A stretch of 64,000 bases of DNA. Source: Shinella sp. SUS2. Its GTDB lineage: Bacteria > Pseudomonadota > Alphaproteobacteria > Rhizobiales > Rhizobiaceae. The position numbers were made by a program, and so were the translations under genes. Location: NCBI RefSeq assembly GCF_001262505.1, contig NZ_KQ410726.1:62001-126000 (forward strand), written 5' to 3'. The notes below the pieces were generated by a model, which was not told the DNA's origin, made no database searches, and saw only the letters and a list, made by a program, of their open reading frames with translations. How positions within the stretch are numbered: position 1 is the stretch's first letter; every line of letters starts with the position of its first letter. Below are positions 17,350 through 26,447 of this stretch, one piece after another.

Positions 17350-19293
17350 ATGATGCGGATTGCCGTTGTCCTGACGCTGTGGCTCTGCCTTCTGGCTGGC
17401 AACGCGGCGCGGGCGGAGGAGTATTTCGACCGCTATCATTCCGACATCGCTGTCGCGAAGAACGGCACCTTGACCGTGACGGAAACGATCCGCGTCTACG
17501 CCGAGGGCAACCAGATCCGCCGCGGCATCTATCGCGATTTTCCGCTGACCTTCGTCGACGCCGGCGGGCGGGAGCGGGAGGTGGGCTTCAAGATCCTCAG
17601 CGTCGAGCGGGACGGCCGGCCGGAGCCCTACCGCACGGAAACCATCCGCCGCGGCATCCGCATCTATTTCGGCTCGGCCGACGTGCTCCTCGATCCCGGC
17701 TTCCACCAGTATCGCCTGACCTACGAGACGACGCGGCAGATCCGTTTCTTCAACACGCATGACGAACTCTTCTGGAACGTCACCGGCACCGAATGGGCCT
17801 TTCCGATAGACAAGGCCACGGCGACGGTGACCCTGCCCGAGGGGGTGCGGGCGGAGGAACTGACCGTCTTCACCGGACCGCTCGGCGCCACGGGCAAGGA
17901 CGCGCGCAGCGAAAACCAGGGCAACCGCGCAACCTTCGAGACGACGCGCGAACTCGGCCCGAACGAGGGGCTGACGATCGGCGTGAAAATGCCGGCCGGC
18001 AGCATCGATCGCCCGACGGCGGCGGAAGAGCGGACCCTGTTCCTCAAGGACAACCGCAACCTTTTCCTCGCCTTCGGCGGGCTCGTGCTGGTCGTCGGCT
18101 ATTACCTTTGGGCCTGGCTTTCCGTGGGCCGCGATCCGGCGCGTGGCGTCATCGTGCCGCGCTGGGATGCGCCGGAGGGCCTGTCGCCGGCGCTCGTCAA
18201 CTATATCGACGAGAAAGGCTTCGGCGGGCAGGGCTGGACGGCGATTTCCGCCGCCTTCCTCAACCTTGCGGTCAAGGGGCTCGTCGAACTGAAGGACCTG
18301 AAGACCTCGATCACCGTTACCCGGACGGAAAAGCCGGTCGAAGGCGCGCTGCCGACCGGCGAGGCGACCCTGCTGAAGACCGTCGGCTCGGCGGGCAGCA
18401 CCTTCATCATCGACAAGTCGAACGGCAAGCGGGTGCAGACGCTCGGCCTGGACTTCAGCGAGGCGATGGAGAAGGAGCACCGCTACAAATATTACCTTGC
18501 CAACTGGCCGCAGGTGATCTGCGGCATTCTCCTGTCGCTCGTCTGCCTTGCGGCTCTCCTCATCTTCGGCTCGCTGCCGGAGGAGGGCATCGCGCTCGTC
18601 ATCCTGCCGGTCTTCGCCTCGGTCTTCATCTCCATCTTCGCGCTGGCGCTCGGGCAGAATTTCCGGCGGGCGAAGTCGCTCGGCGCGCGCATCCTCGCCG
18701 TCGTTATGATCGCCTTCGTCGGCTTCGTCTTCCTCACGGTCTTCGGCAGCATCATCCTCGCGCTGTTCGTCACCAGCGCCGCCGCCGGCCAGATGCCGCT
18801 CTTTGCCGCCGTCGGCGGCATCGTCGTCACCAATCTCGTCTTCTTCTTCCTGATGGGCGCGCCGACGCCGCTCGGCCGCAGGATGATGGACGGCATCGAG
18901 GGCCTGCGCCAGTATCTGACGCTTGCCGAGAAGGACCGCATGAACATGGCCGGCGCGCCGGACATGTCGCCGCGCCACTACGAGACCCTCTTGCCCTATG
19001 CCGTGGCGCTGGGCGTCGAGAAACCCTGGTCTGAAACCTTCGACCGCTGGCTCGTCGCCGCCGCGGCAGCCGGTGCCGCCGCTGCCGCCTACCAGCCCGC
19101 CTGGTACCGTGGCGACGGCTTCTCCTCCGGCCGGTTTTCCGATCGCATGGGCGGCTTTGCCGGCTCCATGGCGAGCACCATGACCTCCTCCCTGCCGGAT
19201 CCGCCGAAAAGCTCCTCTTCCGGCTTCTCCTCGGGCGGCGGTGGCGGCTCGTCCGGGGGCGGCGGCGGTGGCGGTGGAGGTGGCGGCTGGTAG
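17350..19293 (+). CDS. DUF2207 membrane protein with a polyglycine tail
   Basis: A 647-residue protein: signal peptide (RIAVVLTLWLCLLAGNAARA), an extracytoplasmic beta-rich DUF2207 domain (EYFDRYHSDIAVAKNGTLTV through about residue 220), membrane helices at about 235-255, 390-410, 418-440 and 455-505, then a cytoplasmic stretch and a Ser/Gly-rich end closing with a run of glycines and a final Trp. Such Gly-rich ends are typical of the LemA-linked DUF2207 family. It is cotranscribed with lemA. Function unknown; an envelope role is likely. Confidence 0.9.
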   Translation: MMRIAVVLTLWLCLLAGNAARAEEYFDRYHSDIAVAKNGTLTVTETIRVYAEGNQIRRGIYRDFPLTFVDAGGREREVGFKILSVERDGRPEPYRTETIRRGIRIYFGSADVLLDPGFHQYRLTYETTRQIRFFNTHDELFWNVTGTEWAFPIDKATATVTLPEGVRAEELTVFTGPLGATGKDARSENQGNRATFETTRELGPNEGLTIGVKMPAGSIDRPTAAEERTLFLKDNRNLFLAFGGLVLVVGYYLWAWLSVGRDPARGVIVPRWDAPEGLSPALVNYIDEKGFGGQGWTAISAAFLNLAVKGLVELKDLKTSITVTRTEKPVEGALPTGEATLLKTVGSAGSTFIIDKSNGKRVQTLGLDFSEAMEKEHRYKYYLANWPQVICGILLSLVCLAALLIFGSLPEEGIALVILPVFASVFISIFALALGQNFRRAKSLGARILAVVMIAFVGFVFLTVFGSIILALFVTSAAAGQMPLFAAVGGIVVTNLVFFFLMGAPTPLGRRMMDGIEGLRQYLTLAEKDRMNMAGAPDMSPRHYETLLPYAVALGVEKPWSETFDRWLVAAAAAGAAAAAYQPAWYRGDGFSSGRFSDRMGGFAGSMASTMTSSLPDPPKSSSSGFSSGGGGGSSGGGGGGGGGGGW

Positions 19294-19371
19294 CCGGCCG
19301 GCTCAGGCAGAATCATTTGCAGCTGGCTTGCTCCGTCGATGGCACATGCCGCAGGAGCGCGTTTCTCAAAC

Positions 19372-19432
19372 ACTTAAGTCGCGGCTGAAGTTTTTTGTTG
19401 ACAGGGAAGGTTGCCTTCCAATACTTAAGCGT
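19372..19432 (+). promoter_or_regulatory. Leaderless promoter and ACTTAAG operators of the second ArsR/SRPBCC pair
   Basis: TTGACA (19398-19403), a 16-base spacer and AATACT (19420-19425) end 7 bases before the ArsR ATG. ACTTAAG occurs twice, at 19372-19378 and 19423-19429, the second overlapping the -10. No Shine-Dalgarno is present. Confidence 0.65.
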
Positions 19433-19768
19433 ATGCCTAACTATTCAGACCCGATAGACATCCTGCTCAACGCCCTTTCCGAGCCCGTGCGCCGACGTAT
19501 CGTCGAGCGGCTGGCCAAGGGGCCGTGCTCCGTCAGCGGCCTTACGCAGGTCGCGCCGATCTCGCTGCCCGCGGTGATGCAGCATCTCGGCGTGCTCGAA
19601 GAGGCGAAGCTGATCGTGTCGGAAAAGGTCGGCCGCGTGCGGACCGTGTCGTTGAAGCCGGGGGCCTTGAAGGATCTGGAACGCTGGGCTGCCGCGCAAA
19701 GCCGGCCGTGGGAGCGCAAGCTCGACCATCTCGATGCCTATCTGAAAGAAACCAAGGAAGAGGAATGA
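19433..19768 (+). CDS. ArsR family transcriptional regulator
   Basis: A 111-residue winged-helix repressor starting MPNYSDPIDILLNALSEPVR, with the HTH QVAPISLPAVMQHLGVLEEAKLI and wing SEKVGRVRTVSLK. No metal-binding Cys pair. The ATG at 19433 is chosen because the promoter -10 ends just upstream; longer frames would read through the promoter. It overlaps the SRPBCC gene as ATGA. Confidence 0.9.
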   Translation: MPNYSDPIDILLNALSEPVRRRIVERLAKGPCSVSGLTQVAPISLPAVMQHLGVLEEAKLIVSEKVGRVRTVSLKPGALKDLERWAAAQSRPWERKLDHLDAYLKETKEEE

Positions 19769-20244
19769 ACATGACCGATCCGAAGATCATTCACGGCAGC
19801 TTCACGCTCGACCGTCTCTACGATGCGCCCGTGGCAAAGGTCTTTGCCGCCTATGTGGAAGCCGAGGCGCGTTACCGCTGGCTCATCAGCTCTGACGGCT
19901 GGACGGTGCACGAATATCGGCCCGCCGGGAGCGTCGCTGCCGGCGCGCAGGAATTCAGCAAGTTCAGCCCGCCCGGCGCGGATGTCGTGCTGACCAACGA
20001 GACGACCTTCCTGGAGGTGCGCGAGGGGGAATGCGTCATCCTCGCCTATGCAATGACGCTGGACGGGGCACCGCTCTCCGCCTCGCTGCTGACGGCCGAG
20101 TTTCAGGCGGAGGGTGGCGGAACGCGTCTTCTCCTCACCGAGCAGGGCGCCTATCGCGACGGCAACATCGACGGCCGCAAGGAGGGAACGCGGGGGCTGC
20201 TCGAGCAGCTGGCGAGGGAAGTGGCGGCCAGCGTCGCCGCCTGA
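19765..20244 (+). CDS. SRPBCC (AHSA1-like) domain protein
   Basis: A 159-residue START-like protein with YDAPVAKVFAAYVEAEARYRW and LTEQGAYRDGNIDGRKEGTRGL, the ending typical of AHSA1-type proteins. It overlaps the ArsR stop by four bases, and AAGGAAGAGGA supplies its Shine-Dalgarno. Second of three such pairs in the window. Ligand unknown. Confidence 0.88.
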   Translation: MNMTDPKIIHGSFTLDRLYDAPVAKVFAAYVEAEARYRWLISSDGWTVHEYRPAGSVAAGAQEFSKFSPPGADVVLTNETTFLEVREGECVILAYAMTLDGAPLSASLLTAEFQAEGGGTRLLLTEQGAYRDGNIDGRKEGTRGLLEQLAREVAASVAA

Positions 20245-20427
20245 ACGGCAAGCGCGGGCCGGCGGGAACGCCGTCCGGTCCGCCTATTCGGCGCGATTGG
20301 CCGGCGGGGCGCACATTTGCCGTTGAACAGCACCGCCGAACTTTGCTAGCAGAGGCGCACGATTTTGACCCCACTCCGGCCGCTGCGCCGGCCCTCTCCG
20401 GCGAAGGGGAGGGCGAGGAAAGCTGAC

Positions 20428-22542
20428 ATGCCCGATCTTCTGCTTGAACTCCGCTCCGAGGAAATCCCCGCCCGCATGCAGCGGAAGGCCGCGGGCGATC
20501 TGAAGAAGCTCGTCACGGACGCGCTGGTGGATGCGGGCCTGACCTATGAGGGTGCGCGCGAATACTGGACGCCGCGCCGCCTGACGCTCGATATCCGCGG
20601 CCTCAATGCCCGCTCGAGCGACGTGCGCGAGGACATCAAGGGCCCGGCGACCTCGGCCCCCGAACAGGCGATCCAGGGCTTCCTGCGCAAGGCGGGCCTC
20701 GCATCGGTTTCCGAAGCCCATGTGCATTCGGACCCGAAGAAGGGCGATTTCTACGTCGCCCACATCGTCAAGCCGGGCCGCCCGGCCGACGAGATCATCG
20801 CCGAGGTGATGCCGGGCATCATCCGCAACTTCCCCTGGCCGAAATCGATGCGCTCCGGCGCCGCCTCGGCCAAGCCCGGTGCGCTGCGCTGGGTGCGCCC
20901 GCTGCAGTCGATCGTCTGCACCTTCGGCTCGGAAACGGAGGAAACCCGCATCGTGCCCTTCGAGGTCGACGGGCTCGTCGCCGGCAATGTTACCTATGGC
21001 CACCGGTTCCATGCGCCGGGCGCGATCACCGTGCGGCGCTTCGAGGATTATGTCGCCAATCTGGAGAAGGCGAAGGTCGTGCTCGATGCCGAACGCCGCA
21101 AGCAGATCATCGCGACGGATGCGGGCAACATCGCCTTTGCGAATGGCCTCGAACTGGTCGAGGACGAGGGCCTGCTGGAGGAGGTCTCCGGCCTCGTCGA
21201 ATGGCCGCAGGTGCTGATGGGCACCTTCGAGGAGGAGTTCCTGGCGATCCCCTCGGAAATCATCCGCCTCACCATCAAGACGAACCAGAAATGCTTCGTC
21301 ACCCGCAAGCCGGGCGCTGAAACACTTTCCAACCACTTCATCCTCATTTCGAACATCGAGGCGAAGGACGGCGGCAAGGAGATCGTGCACGGCAACGGCA
21401 AGGTCGTTCGGGCCCGTCTTTCCGATGCAAAGCACTTCTGGCTGCGCGACCAGCGCGACCTGCCGGACCTCGACACGCTGAAGGCATCGGCCGAAAAGTT
21501 CGGCCTCGACCTGAAGAAGCCGCTCGACCAGCGCATGGCCAAGCTCGACGCGCTGAACGTCACCTTCCATGCCAAGCTGGGCACCCAGGGCGCCCGCGTC
21601 GAGCGCATCCGCACGCTTGCAGGCGAACTTGCCCCCGTCATCGGCGCCGATGCGGCGCTCGTCGACCGGGCCGTGGTGCTCGCCAAGGCGGACCTGCGCA
21701 CCGAGGCCGTCGGCGAGTTTCCGGAGCTGCAGGGCATCATGGGCCGGAAATACGCCGCGCTCCAGGGCGAGGACGCCGCGGTGGCCGAGGCGATCGAGGA
21801 TCACTACAAGCCGCAGGGCCCCTCGGACCGCGTACCGGCCGGCAAGGTCGGTCTTACCGTCGCACTCGCCGACAAGCTCGACACGTTGATCGGCTTCTGG
21901 GCGATCGACGAGAAGCCGACCGGCTCGAAGGACCCCTACGCGCTGCGCCGCGCCGCCCTCGGCGTCATCCGCATGCTGCTCGAAAAGAACATCCGCCTGC
22001 CGCTCGCCTCCGTCGCGAAGGATCCGGACCTCGTTGCCTTCTTCCACGATCGCCTCAAGGTCTATCTCCGCGACATGGGCGCGCGCCACGATCTCATCGA
22101 TGCCGTGCTGACGCCCGAAGCCGATGATCTCTTGATGGTCGCCCGCCGCGTCGAGGCGCTGACGGCCTTCATCACCTCGGAAGAGGGGCAGAACCTGCTC
22201 GCCGGCACCAAACGCGCCACGCAGCTTCTCGCCGCCGAAGAGAAGAAAGGCACCGTCGTCGAAGGCGCCGTCTCGGCCGACCTTCTCCTGCTCGATGCCG
22301 AAAAGGCCCTCCACGCCGCCGTCGAGACCGCGACGAAGGACGCCGCTGCCGCCGTTTCGAAGGAAGATTTCCGTTCCGCCATGGAAGCTCTTTCGGCGCT
22401 GCGTGCCCCGGTCGACCAGTTCTTCAACGACGTGCTCGTCAACGACGAGGACCCCGCCATCCGCGCCAACCGCCTCGCCCTGCTCTCCGCCATCCGCGCC
22501 GCAACCGGCACAGTCGCGGATTTCTCCAAGATCGCGGGATGA
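20428..22542 (+). CDS. glyS: Glycyl-tRNA synthetase beta subunit
   Basis: A 704-residue GlyS starting [18 protein letters not shown], with [46 protein letters not shown] and [11 protein letters not shown], all GlyS hallmarks. The C-terminal anticodon-binding region (FFNDVLVND) is complete. It pairs with GlyQ at 13.6 kb to form the tetramer. The preceding 183 bases hold a plausible TTGAAC/-10 promoter, so glyS probably has its own transcript. Confidence 0.96.
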   Translation: MPDLLLELRSEEIPARMQRKAAGDLKKLVTDALVDAGLTYEGAREYWTPRRLTLDIRGLNARSSDVREDIKGPATSAPEQAIQGFLRKAGLASVSEAHVHSDPKKGDFYVAHIVKPGRPADEIIAEVMPGIIRNFPWPKSMRSGAASAKPGALRWVRPLQSIVCTFGSETEETRIVPFEVDGLVAGNVTYGHRFHAPGAITVRRFEDYVANLEKAKVVLDAERRKQIIATDAGNIAFANGLELVEDEGLLEEVSGLVEWPQVLMGTFEEEFLAIPSEIIRLTIKTNQKCFVTRKPGAETLSNHFILISNIEAKDGGKEIVHGNGKVVRARLSDAKHFWLRDQRDLPDLDTLKASAEKFGLDLKKPLDQRMAKLDALNVTFHAKLGTQGARVERIRTLAGELAPVIGADAALVDRAVVLAKADLRTEAVGEFPELQGIMGRKYAALQGEDAAVAEAIEDHYKPQGPSDRVPAGKVGLTVALADKLDTLIGFWAIDEKPTGSKDPYALRRAALGVIRMLLEKNIRLPLASVAKDPDLVAFFHDRLKVYLRDMGARHDLIDAVLTPEADDLLMVARRVEALTAFITSEEGQNLLAGTKRATQLLAAEEKKGTVVEGAVSADLLLLDAEKALHAAVETATKDAAAAVSKEDFRSAMEALSALRAPVDQFFNDVLVNDEDPAIRANRLALLSAIRAATGTVADFSKIAG

Positions 22543-22555
22543 GGGAAGGGCGCTG

Positions 22556-23050
22556 ATGTCGGCGAAGATCCTCATCAGCGCCTGTCTTGCCGGTCTGCCG
22601 GTGCGGTACAACGGGTCGGCCAAGCCGCTTGTCCATGGCGCGGTCGAGCGCTGGCGAGTGGAGGGGCGGCTGGTGACGCTCTGTCCGGAGCTTTCCGGCG
22701 GCTTCCAGGTGCCGCGGCCGCCAGCGGAGATCGAGAACGGGCTTGACGGCGAGGATGTGCTCGACGGCCGGGCGCGGGTATTGGAAGTGTCCGGTGGGGA
22801 TGTTTCCGCCGCCTACATCGCGGGCGCGCGCATTGCGCTCGACGTGGCGCGGGAGAATGGCTGCCGGCATGCGCTGCTCATCGACGGCAGCCCGTCCTGC
22901 GGGTCCGGCTTCGTCTATGACGGCACGTTTTCAGGTATCCGGCATGCGGGGCAGGGAGTGACGGCGGCGCTGCTGCGGCGCGGCGGCATCGCGGTCTATT
23001 CCGACCGGGAGGTCGATCGGCTGGTCGGCGATCTCGGAGAGAGGGGCTGA
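22556..23050 (+). CDS. DUF523 domain protein
   Basis: A 164-residue protein with ILISACLAGLPVRYNG, TLCPELSGGFQVPRPPAEI and LIDGSPSCGSGFVYDG, the three conserved DUF523 blocks with conserved Cys. The Cys residues suggest metal or cluster binding. It starts 13 bases after glyS and is likely on the same transcript. Function unknown. Confidence 0.88.
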   Translation: MSAKILISACLAGLPVRYNGSAKPLVHGAVERWRVEGRLVTLCPELSGGFQVPRPPAEIENGLDGEDVLDGRARVLEVSGGDVSAAYIAGARIALDVARENGCRHALLIDGSPSCGSGFVYDGTFSGIRHAGQGVTAALLRRGGIAVYSDREVDRLVGDLGERG

Positions 23051-23152
23051 TACGCCTGCGCCCCCGCTTGAGGTCAGGGGCGCAAAACGTCCGCTTCCGC
23101 GGATTCCTGTCAGCCTGGAGGGACTGAGAGGCAGGGCGTGCCCACTATGGGG

Positions 23153-23629
23153 TCAGTTGACCCGAAGTTCAAACCCTGACGGATCAAACTCCTGTGAAGT
23201 TGCCATGCCGGCCGCCGCCGTCTTGCGGGCGGCGGTCTCGTCGAGCGCGCTGGTATGGGCGCCGGCATCGACGGTTTCCACGGCCGTGGCCTTCTCGTCC
23301 ACCGTCGTTTCGACAGCGGCCGCCTGCCGGACTTCCGCCGGGGCCTTGCTGACGAAGAGCACGGGCGAGCCGCCCATCCAGGCTTCGGTGCGGAAGATCT
23401 TGCGTTCGCCGTTCTCCTCGCGGATCTCCACCTTCTGCGTGCCGGGGTCGATGGCATCGACCTGGTAGGTGGCGTGTTTGGGCTTCGGCTTCAGCGCCGG
23501 GCAGTCGCCGCAGCGGACCGCCGAAATGCTCGACCCCTCGGACGATGCGCCGGAAACGGGCTCGATCGAACCCGCAAGGGCGGGGGTGGCGAGAAGCATG
23601 AAAGCAAAGGTCGGCAGCAGGGTGCGCAT
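23153..23629 (-). CDS. HPE1-like small secreted protein
   Basis: A 158-residue exported protein: signal peptide MRTLLPTFAFMLLATPALA, then GSIEPVSGAS, a CGDCPALKP segment with two Cys, and RTEAWMGGSPVLFVSK. From memory this resembles rhizobial proteins annotated as HPE1-like plant virulence effector domain proteins; that name is tentative. The ATG at 23629 is preferred over a TTG one codon earlier. Its Shine-Dalgarno AGGGAGAA lies in one arm of a perfect hairpin. Confidence 0.75.
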   Translation of the reverse strand: MRTLLPTFAFMLLATPALAGSIEPVSGASSEGSSISAVRCGDCPALKPKPKHATYQVDAIDPGTQKVEIREENGERKIFRTEAWMGGSPVLFVSKAPAEVRQAAAVETTVDEKATAVETVDAGAHTSALDETAARKTAAAGMATSQEFDPSGFELRVN

Positions 23630-23635
23630 CAACGG

Positions 23636-23660
23636 TTCTCCCTTATGGTTGTAGGGAGAA
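23636..23660 (-). promoter_or_regulatory. Hairpin that would bury the Shine-Dalgarno of the HPE1-like gene
   Basis: On the minus strand TTCTCCCT, a 9-base loop and AGGGAGAA form a perfect 8-base-pair stem. The right arm is the Shine-Dalgarno, 6 bases before the ATG. The RNA could limit translation until opened; the same dyad could instead be a protein operator. Confidence 0.55.
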
Positions 23661-23734
23661 TAGCGCCCGCCGGTTACGGTCCCGTCAGGGGAAATGGTAA
23701 AATTTGAGCGATCCGGCGTTTTTCGTGCCGGACC

Positions 23735-25006
23735 TCACGCCTTTTCGCGCGCGACGGCGCGCCAGCCGATGTCGCGGCGGCAGAAGCCGTTGTCCCATTC
23801 CACCTGGTCGAGCGCCTGATAGGCGGCCTTTTGCGCCTCCGCGACAGTCGCGGCGACGGCCGTGACGTTGAGCACGCGCCCGCCGGTCGCCACCAGCTGG
23901 CCGTCCTTCAGGGCTGTGCCGGCATGAAACACCTTGCTGGCTGCGTCGTCGGCCGGTAGCGCCCGGATCGGCGTGTTCTTCTCGTAGGCGCCGGGATAGC
24001 CCTTCGAGGCCATGACGACGGTGAGCGCCGGGGCATCGCGCCAGCTGGCGGAAACCGTGTCGAGCCGGCCGGTCGCGGCCGCATGCAGGATCGGGAGCAG
24101 GTCGCTTTCGAGCCGCATCATCAGCACCTGGCATTCCGGGTCGCCGAACCGCACATTGTATTCGATGAGCTCAGGGCCCTTGGCGGTGATCATCAGCCCG
24201 GCGAAGAGCACGCCCTGGAAGGGGTGGCCGTCTGCCGCCATGCCGCGGATCGTCGGCTCGATGATCTCCTTCATGGTGCGCGCGACCATGTCGGGCGTCA
24301 TGACGGGGGCGGGCGAGTAGGCGCCCATGCCGCCGGTGTTGGGGCCGGTGTCGCCGTCGCCGACGCGCTTGTGGTCCTGCGCCGAAGCGAGCGGCAGGGC
24401 GTTCACGCCGTCGCACAGGCAGAAGAAGCTCGCCTCCTCGCCATCGAGGAAGGCCTCCACCACGACTTCCGCGCCCGCCGCACCGAAGGCGCCGTCGAAG
24501 CAGTCGTCCACGGCGGCCAGCGCTTCGTCGAGCGTCATGGCGACCGTCACGCCCTTGCCGGCGGCAAGTCCGTCCGCCTTGATAACGATCGGCGCGCCTT
24601 CGCGCTCCACATAGGCCCTGGCGGCCGCGGCATCGGTGAAGCGCTGGTAGGCGCCGGTGGGAATGTCGTATTTCGCGCAGAGATCCTTGGTGAAGCCCTT
24701 GGATCCCTCGAGCTGCGCGGCGGCGGCCGAGGGGCCGAAGACGTCGATGCCGGCGGTGCGCAGCACGTCGGCCATGCCCGCGACCAGCGGGGCTTCCGGT
24801 CCGACCACCACGAAGGTGACACCGTTTTCCTTGCAGAAGGCCGCGACGGCCGCATGATCCTCGATGTCGAGCGCGACGAGCGTGGCGCAGTCGGCGATGC
24901 CGGGATTGCCGGGGGCGGCGTAGAGCGTTTCGAGGAGGGGAGATTGCGCCAGCTTCCAGGCAAGGGCGTGTTCGCGTCCGCCCGATCCGATCAACAGAAC
25001 CTTCAT
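23735..25006 (-). CDS. purD: Phosphoribosylamine-glycine ligase
   Basis: Second step of purine synthesis: ATP-dependent joining of glycine to phosphoribosylamine. The 423-residue product has [27 protein letters not shown], the ATP-grasp region [27 protein letters not shown] and [10 protein letters not shown]. The ATG at 25006 has GAGGAT 6 bases upstream; an ATG two codons earlier is also possible. Confidence 0.96.
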   Translation of the reverse strand: MKVLLIGSGGREHALAWKLAQSPLLETLYAAPGNPGIADCATLVALDIEDHAAVAAFCKENGVTFVVVGPEAPLVAGMADVLRTAGIDVFGPSAAAAQLEGSKGFTKDLCAKYDIPTGAYQRFTDAAAARAYVEREGAPIVIKADGLAAGKGVTVAMTLDEALAAVDDCFDGAFGAAGAEVVVEAFLDGEEASFFCLCDGVNALPLASAQDHKRVGDGDTGPNTGGMGAYSPAPVMTPDMVARTMKEIIEPTIRGMAADGHPFQGVLFAGLMITAKGPELIEYNVRFGDPECQVLMMRLESDLLPILHAAATGRLDTVSASWRDAPALTVVMASKGYPGAYEKNTPIRALPADDAASKVFHAGTALKDGQLVATGGRVLNVTAVAATVAEAQKAAYQALDQVEWDNGFCRRDIGWRAVAREKA

Positions 25007-25153
25007 GCCCATATCCTCGATCCGTCCTTCGTTGCTGGCGGGTTAAGGGGATGGGGCTGAAAGGTCAAGGGCTGCGGGGACCGGGAGCGCGCGCGGGCAG
25101 GAGAATGTCAGGTTTGCCCCTCATCCCGCTGCCGCGACTGTACGGTACCGCCC

Positions 25154-25393
25154 CTATAGGGTCGCCGCACCCTTTTCCTCCACGGTACGGCCGAGCGCCT
25201 CCAGCTCCGTGTCGATCAGGTGCACGTCCTCGTACCAGCCATCATCCTCCACCATGGCGCTTTCGGTGGCGGCGCGCTGGAGAGCGCGGGCTTCGGTGCG
25301 CAGCTTTTCCAGCCTGGCGATCTTCTCCTTGCGGGAAAGGCCGCTGTCGTTGCGGATCGCCTGCAGCTTAAGTTCCATCGTGCTGACGGTCAT
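25154..25393 (-). CDS. Conserved hypothetical coiled-coil protein
   Basis: A 79-residue, mainly helical protein (KLQAIRNDSGLSRKEKIARL, then a glutamate-rich helix and GWYEDVHLIDTELEALG). AAGGAG precedes the ATG at 7 bases. It resembles small rhizobial hypotheticals but I recognise no named family. Divergent from the MipA gene. Confidence 0.75.
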   Translation of the reverse strand: MTVSTMELKLQAIRNDSGLSRKEKIARLEKLRTEARALQRAATESAMVEDDGWYEDVHLIDTELEALGRTVEEKGAATL

Positions 25394-25561
25394 CGGGAAA
25401 CTCCTTGTTCGTTCCCCGCAAAAACGTCGGCACGGCCGAATCGTTCCGCGCGCCGCCAGGCGGGATGGTTAGCAAAGCGGTAATGAAACGCAGCTAATGT
25501 TCACGCAATCAAAGGTTTCGGCAGCCCGCGGCGGGTCTGCCGGTGAAGCGAGGATTGTGTC

Positions 25562-26371
25562 TTGAGTATCCGTGTTTCGACCGCAATGACTGCGGCCGCT
25601 CTCCTTTTTGCGCCCGTTTCCGCCCTTGCCGGCGAAGGCGGCTATTTCTGGTCCGGCGACTGGTATCTGAAGGTCGGCGCCGCCGGCTTTGCCGCGCCGC
25701 GCTACGAGGGGGCGAAAAAATACCTGTTCCAGGTCACGCCGATGATCTCGCTCGGCAAGGCGGGCAGCACCGTCCGCTTCTCCTCGCGCAATGACAACCC
25801 GTCCTTCGCGCTGATCGACAATGGCGGCTTTCGTGCCGGTGCGACGGGTAAACTCGTCATGCCGCGTGACGACGACGATTCGAAGGATCTGCGCGGCCTG
25901 ACCCCGGTGAAGTTCGGCGGCGAACTCGGCGCCTTCGCCGAAGCCTATCCTACGGACTGGCTGCGCGTGCGCGGCGAGGTGCGCCACGGCATCCGCAGCC
26001 ATGACGGTATCGTTGCTGATATCGCGGCCGACGCCTTCGTCGACGTGCGCCCGGATGTGCGCATCTCGGCCGGCCCGCGTGTGACGCTTGCCTCGAACGA
26101 CTATATGGACACCTATTATGGCGTGAAACCGAACCAGGTCGCCAAGTCCGGTCTTTCCGCCTACGATCCCGACGGCGGCATCCACTCGGTGGGCGCGGGC
26201 GCGGCGATCACCTGGCAGGTCAACGAGAAGATCGAGACGAGCGCCTTTGCCGAATACAAGCGCCTCGTTGGCGATGCGGCCAAGTCGAGCCTCGTCAAGG
26301 AGCGCGGCAGCCGCGATCAGGTGCTGATCGGCCTTTCCGCCACCTACCGGTTCGATTTCACGCTGCCGTAA
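25562..26371 (+). CDS. MipA/OmpV family outer membrane protein
   Basis: A 269-residue beta-barrel protein with a signal peptide ending VSALA, then GDWYLKVGAAGFAAPRYEGAKK, alternating beta strands, and a C-terminal GLSATYRFDFTLP ending in an aromatic-rich strand. The start codon is TTG, with GCGAGGA upstream. MipA proteins scaffold murein enzymes or act as porin-like proteins. A GATGGTTAGCAAA motif lies 86 bases upstream. Confidence 0.88.
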   Translation: MSIRVSTAMTAAALLFAPVSALAGEGGYFWSGDWYLKVGAAGFAAPRYEGAKKYLFQVTPMISLGKAGSTVRFSSRNDNPSFALIDNGGFRAGATGKLVMPRDDDDSKDLRGLTPVKFGGELGAFAEAYPTDWLRVRGEVRHGIRSHDGIVADIAADAFVDVRPDVRISAGPRVTLASNDYMDTYYGVKPNQVAKSGLSAYDPDGGIHSVGAGAAITWQVNEKIETSAFAEYKRLVGDAAKSSLVKERGSRDQVLIGLSATYRFDFTLP

Positions 26372-26447
26372 CCTTTTCGGCGCGCGCGACCTGCCCTGCG
26401 GCGCGGTGCCGGCTTGACCGGCGCCGGGCGGCTTGCGATCTAGGGGA

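Noticed and set aside
17332-18978. 548-codon minus-strand frame over the DUF2207 gene
   Set aside because: Antisense shadow; the DUF2207 product has a signal peptide, membrane helices and LemA linkage.
19231-19290. Glycine-codon run at the end of the DUF2207 gene as a possible repeat element
   Set aside because: It is in frame, followed by a Trp codon and stop, and is usual for this protein family.
20284-22623. Very long open frame (779 codons) on the minus strand across glyS
   Set aside because: It is the antisense shadow of glyS. High GC at third positions keeps opposite frames open; the product has no recognisable family.
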